Program-made: the position numbers and the translations under genes
In this document: one piece after another, positions 62,109 through 64,000 of the stretch
How the letters are laid out: the number at the start of each line of letters is the position of its first letter
Numbering within the stretch: position 1 is the stretch's first letter
Notes under the pieces: generated by a model
What the model was told of the DNA's origin: nothing
Databases searched by the model: none
What the model saw: only the letters and a program-made list of their open reading frames with translations
Assembly: GCF_003725545.1 (NCBI RefSeq)
Contig: NZ_RJLN01000016.1
Coordinates: 1-64,000 of the forward strand
Length of the DNA stretch: 64,000 bases
Source: Micromonospora solifontis
GTDB lineage: Bacteria > Actinomycetota > Actinomycetes > Mycobacteriales > Micromonosporaceae
Direction of reading: 5' to 3'

Positions 62109-62993
62109 TCAGGCACCGGCCTGGTCCAGTACGCCCCACCGGCGGCGGATCGCCTTGTCGGCCGCGCCGAAGGCGGCGTCCACGAGCAGTCCCACCACCA
62201 GGATGACGATCATGATGGCCAGCAACCGGGGCGCCTCGCTCAGTTCCCGGGCGTAGGTCAGCTGCGCGCCGATCGACGTCCGGGTGGCGATGACCACCAG
62301 CAGTTCGCCGGCCATCAGGCTGCGCCAGGCGAAGGCCCAGCCCTGCTTGAGTCCGGCGACGATAGCGGGCAACGCGGCCGGCGCGATCACGTACCGGTAG
62401 AGGTGCGGGCCGCGGGCGCCGAGGTTGCGGCCGGCCCGCACCAGCAGCGGCGGGACGTAGTCGACGCCGTGGATGACGCCGTTGGCCACCGACGGGGCCG
62501 CGCCGAGCACCACCACGAAGAAGATGGCCTGCTCGCTGAGTTGGAAGAGCAGGATGGCCAGCGGGAACCAGGCGATCGACGGCATGGTCTGCAAGGCCGT
62601 GATCATCGAGCCGAGGGCGGCGCGGAGCACCTTCACCCGCGCCACTCCGAGACCGAGCAGCAGCCCCACCGCGACCGCGGCGGCGAAGCCGATGGCGGCC
62701 CGCCGGGCGGTGGTGGCCAGGCCGTCCCAGAGCGCCGGGCTGACCAGGTAGTGGCCGAGGTCGGCGAAGACCACGGCCGGCCCGGGCAGCGCCCACGGGT
62801 CCTTCCAGCCGGTCCAGACCACGACCTGCCAGGCGCCGACGGCCAGGGCCAGCGCGGCGAGCTTGGGCCAGAGCGCGGACCAGCCGCGACGCAACCGGGA
62901 CGGGGCCTTCTCCCGGCCGGCGATGTCGAGGGCGTCCAGTCCGGAGATCTCCGCGTCGGTGCGCGGGGACCCGGTGAGGGTGTCACTGGCCAT
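62109..62993 (-). CDS. ABC transporter permease, nitrate/sulfonate/taurine type (SsuC-like)
   Basis: Membrane permease of about 294 aa. A charged N-terminus of about 45 residues is followed by helices including LAALALAVGAWQVVVW, AIGFAAAVAVGLLLGLGV and LLAIMIVILVVGLLVDAAFG. The cytoplasmic loop RAGRNLGARGPHLYRYVIAP matches the BPD_transp_1 EAA region. ATG 62993 lies inside the end of ssuB, an 11-nt overlap. With SsuB and the SsuA-like binding protein it forms an importer for sulfonates, nitrate or a related anion. Confidence 0.92.
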   Translation of the reverse strand: MASDTLTGSPRTDAEISGLDALDIAGREKAPSRLRRGWSALWPKLAALALAVGAWQVVVWTGWKDPWALPGPAVVFADLGHYLVSPALWDGLATTARRAAIGFAAAVAVGLLLGLGVARVKVLRAALGSMITALQTMPSIAWFPLAILLFQLSEQAIFFVVVLGAAPSVANGVIHGVDYVPPLLVRAGRNLGARGPHLYRYVIAPAALPAIVAGLKQGWAFAWRSLMAGELLVVIATRTSIGAQLTYARELSEAPRLLAIMIVILVVGLLVDAAFGAADKAIRRRWGVLDQAGA

Positions 62994-63762
62994 GGCGGCC
63001 CACCTCCGTACGCAGTCGGTCGGTGACCTCGGCGGCGATGGTGGCGATCTCCGGCGAGTCGATCCGCCGGGGCCGGGGCACGTCGACCCGGGTGGACCAG
63101 ATGATCCGGCCGGGCCGGCTGGAGAGCAGGATGATCCGGTCGGCGAGCCGGGCCGCCTCGCGGACGTTGTGCGTCACGAAGAGCACGGTCAGCCCCCGCT
63201 CGGACCAGATCCGTTCCAGCTCGTCGTGGAGGATGTCCCGGGTCATCGCGTCGAGCGCGCCGAACGGCTCGTCCATCAGCAGCACCGGGGTGTCCAGGGC
63301 GAGGGTGCGGGCCAGCGCGACCCGCTGGCGCATCCCGCCGGAGAGCTGGTGCGGGCGCCGGCGGCCGAAGTCGGCCAGGTGGACCGTGCGCAGTAGCTCG
63401 GCGACCCGGGCCCGGCGCTCGGCGCGGGGCAGGCCGCGCAGCTTGAGCGGCACCTCGACGTTGGCCTCGACGGTGAGCCACGGGAACAGCGCCGGCTCCT
63501 GGAACATCAGGCCGGGGTTGACCCCGTCGCCCAGCTCGATCGCGCCGCCGCTGGCCCGGTCCAGGCCGGCGACCAGGTTGAGCAGCGTGCTCTTGCCGCA
63601 GCCGGAGGCGCCGACCAGGCAGACGAACTCGCCGGGTGTGACGTCCAGCGAGACCCGGTCGAGCGCCAGGACGGCGTTGCCGCCCTGGCCGTACACCTTG
63701 GTCACCCCGCGCAGCGCGACCGAGCCGGTCACGCCGCGCGGGGTCGTCGTGGTCGGCGTCAC
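62983..63762 (-). CDS. ABC transporter ATP-binding protein, nitrate/sulfonate/taurine type (SsuB-like)
   Basis: About 259 aa. Walker A GASGCGKST, Q-loop MFQEPALFPW, signature LSGGMRQR and Walker B LLMDEPFGALD are intact; the final His switch is in FVTHNVREA. The start is the GTG at 63762, which overlaps the stop of the binding-protein gene (GTGA), and the permease gene overlaps its 3' end. The specific substrate cannot be told from the ATPase. Confidence 0.93.
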   Translation of the reverse strand: MTPTTTTPRGVTGSVALRGVTKVYGQGGNAVLALDRVSLDVTPGEFVCLVGASGCGKSTLLNLVAGLDRASGGAIELGDGVNPGLMFQEPALFPWLTVEANVEVPLKLRGLPRAERRARVAELLRTVHLADFGRRRPHQLSGGMRQRVALARTLALDTPVLLMDEPFGALDAMTRDILHDELERIWSERGLTVLFVTHNVREAARLADRIILLSSRPGRIIWSTRVDVPRPRRIDSPEIATIAAEVTDRLRTEVGRHGQ

Positions 63763-64000
63763 GGCTGGGTGACCTCGGGCTCGCCCTGGGCCTTGAGCAC
63801 CTCGTTGAGGAACGACAGGTCGTACAGGCCGTCGAGGTCGACCGGCTGGGTGAGCCCGACGGCGACGGCGTGGTCCAGGCCGGTCTTCAGCGACGCGGCG
63901 ATCGGGTCGTTGGTGAACTCCAGGGTCGGCCAGGCCTGCCGGATGAGCTTGACGTCCAGCGGCTTGCCGGTGATCTTGCCGATGTGGTCGGAGATGGCCT
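63759..64000 (-). CDS. ABC transporter substrate-binding protein, C-terminal part (SsuA-like), cut by window edge
   Basis: The last 79 codons of a binding protein are on the minus strand, ending PEVTQP. It reads ISDHIGKITGKPLDVKLIRQ, then PTLEFTNDPIAASLKTGLDH and VDLDGLYDLSFLNEVLKAQG, typical of the C-terminal end of sulfonate/nitrate/taurine-type binding proteins (NMT1/SsuA-like). The 5' part lies beyond position 64000. Its stop overlaps the SsuB start (GTGA), confirming the operon order binding protein-ATPase-permease. Confidence 0.85.
   Translation of the reverse strand, partial: AISDHIGKITGKPLDVKLIRQAWPTLEFTNDPIAASLKTGLDHAVAVGLTQPVDLDGLYDLSFLNEVLKAQGEPEVTQP

Overview
The window is very GC-rich DNA with strongly C/G-biased third codon positions and many GTG/TTG starts. 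Gene content fits an actinobacterium, most likely Micromonosporaceae (Micromonospora-like): mycothiol biosynthesis (mshB), a paired AdnA/AdnB-like helicase-nuclease, a seven-iron ferredoxin next to dapC, an Sdh1-type succinate dehydrogenase with a large membrane anchor, and a SigE-type ECF sigma factor. The assignment is inferred from gene content and style, not from a database search. No rRNA, tRNA, CRISPR array, transposase or prophage gene was recognised.

Layout. 0-10.4 kb, minus strand: valyl-tRNA synthetase, a secreted trypsin-like protease, an asymmetric heterodimeric ABC exporter pair, and an alkylation-repair operon (Ada-AlkA fusion plus Ogt). 10.7-13.2 kb, plus strand: a small unknown gene, a peptidase E-like protein and the ATPase YchF. 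13.2-18.4 kb is an accessory stretch with an ECF sigma factor and its membrane partner, a SanA-like protein, small membrane proteins, a PH-domain protein, a degenerate pterin dehydratase-like protein and three broken genes. 18.6-26.6 kb: a Nudix hydrolase, sdhCAB, TldD/TldE and a Uma2-type protein. 26.9-32.9 kb: a five-gene oligopeptide/dipeptide ABC operon whose binding-protein gene carries a frameshift, ending in a tandem palindromic repeat. 32.9-42 kb: an S9 peptidase, mshB, two membrane proteins, a GNAT protein, fdxA-dapC-prephenate dehydrogenase, a SIMPL protein and a P-loop kinase. 42-48.7 kb: a large membrane protein with a serine-hydrolase motif, a sugar O-acetyltransferase-like protein and a large secreted subtilase. 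48.7-52.6 kb: divergent dapD/dapE and two LOG-family genes. 52.6-60 kb: a composite palindromic locus and adnA-adnB. 60-61.9 kb: cspA, a DEAD-box helicase and a small membrane protein. 62.1-64 kb: a sulfonate/nitrate-type ABC importer, with its binding protein cut by the window edge.

Functional threads. Three lysine/diaminopimelate genes lie here (dapC, dapD, dapE); dapD and dapE start from one small palindromic promoter. DNA repair is represented by Ada-AlkA, Ogt and AdnAB. Cold-shock functions (cspA and a DEAD-box helicase) are adjacent and both have structured leaders.

The most notable non-genic signals are: a 61-bp palindromic repeat present twice, once read in frame inside ada-alkA; a mirror-symmetric dapD/dapE promoter; a repeated layout in which a -10-like hexamer lies 6-8 nt before the start codon of at least 13 genes (apparently leaderless transcripts); and two near-identical CATACCCSGTATG palindromes upstream of unrelated genes.
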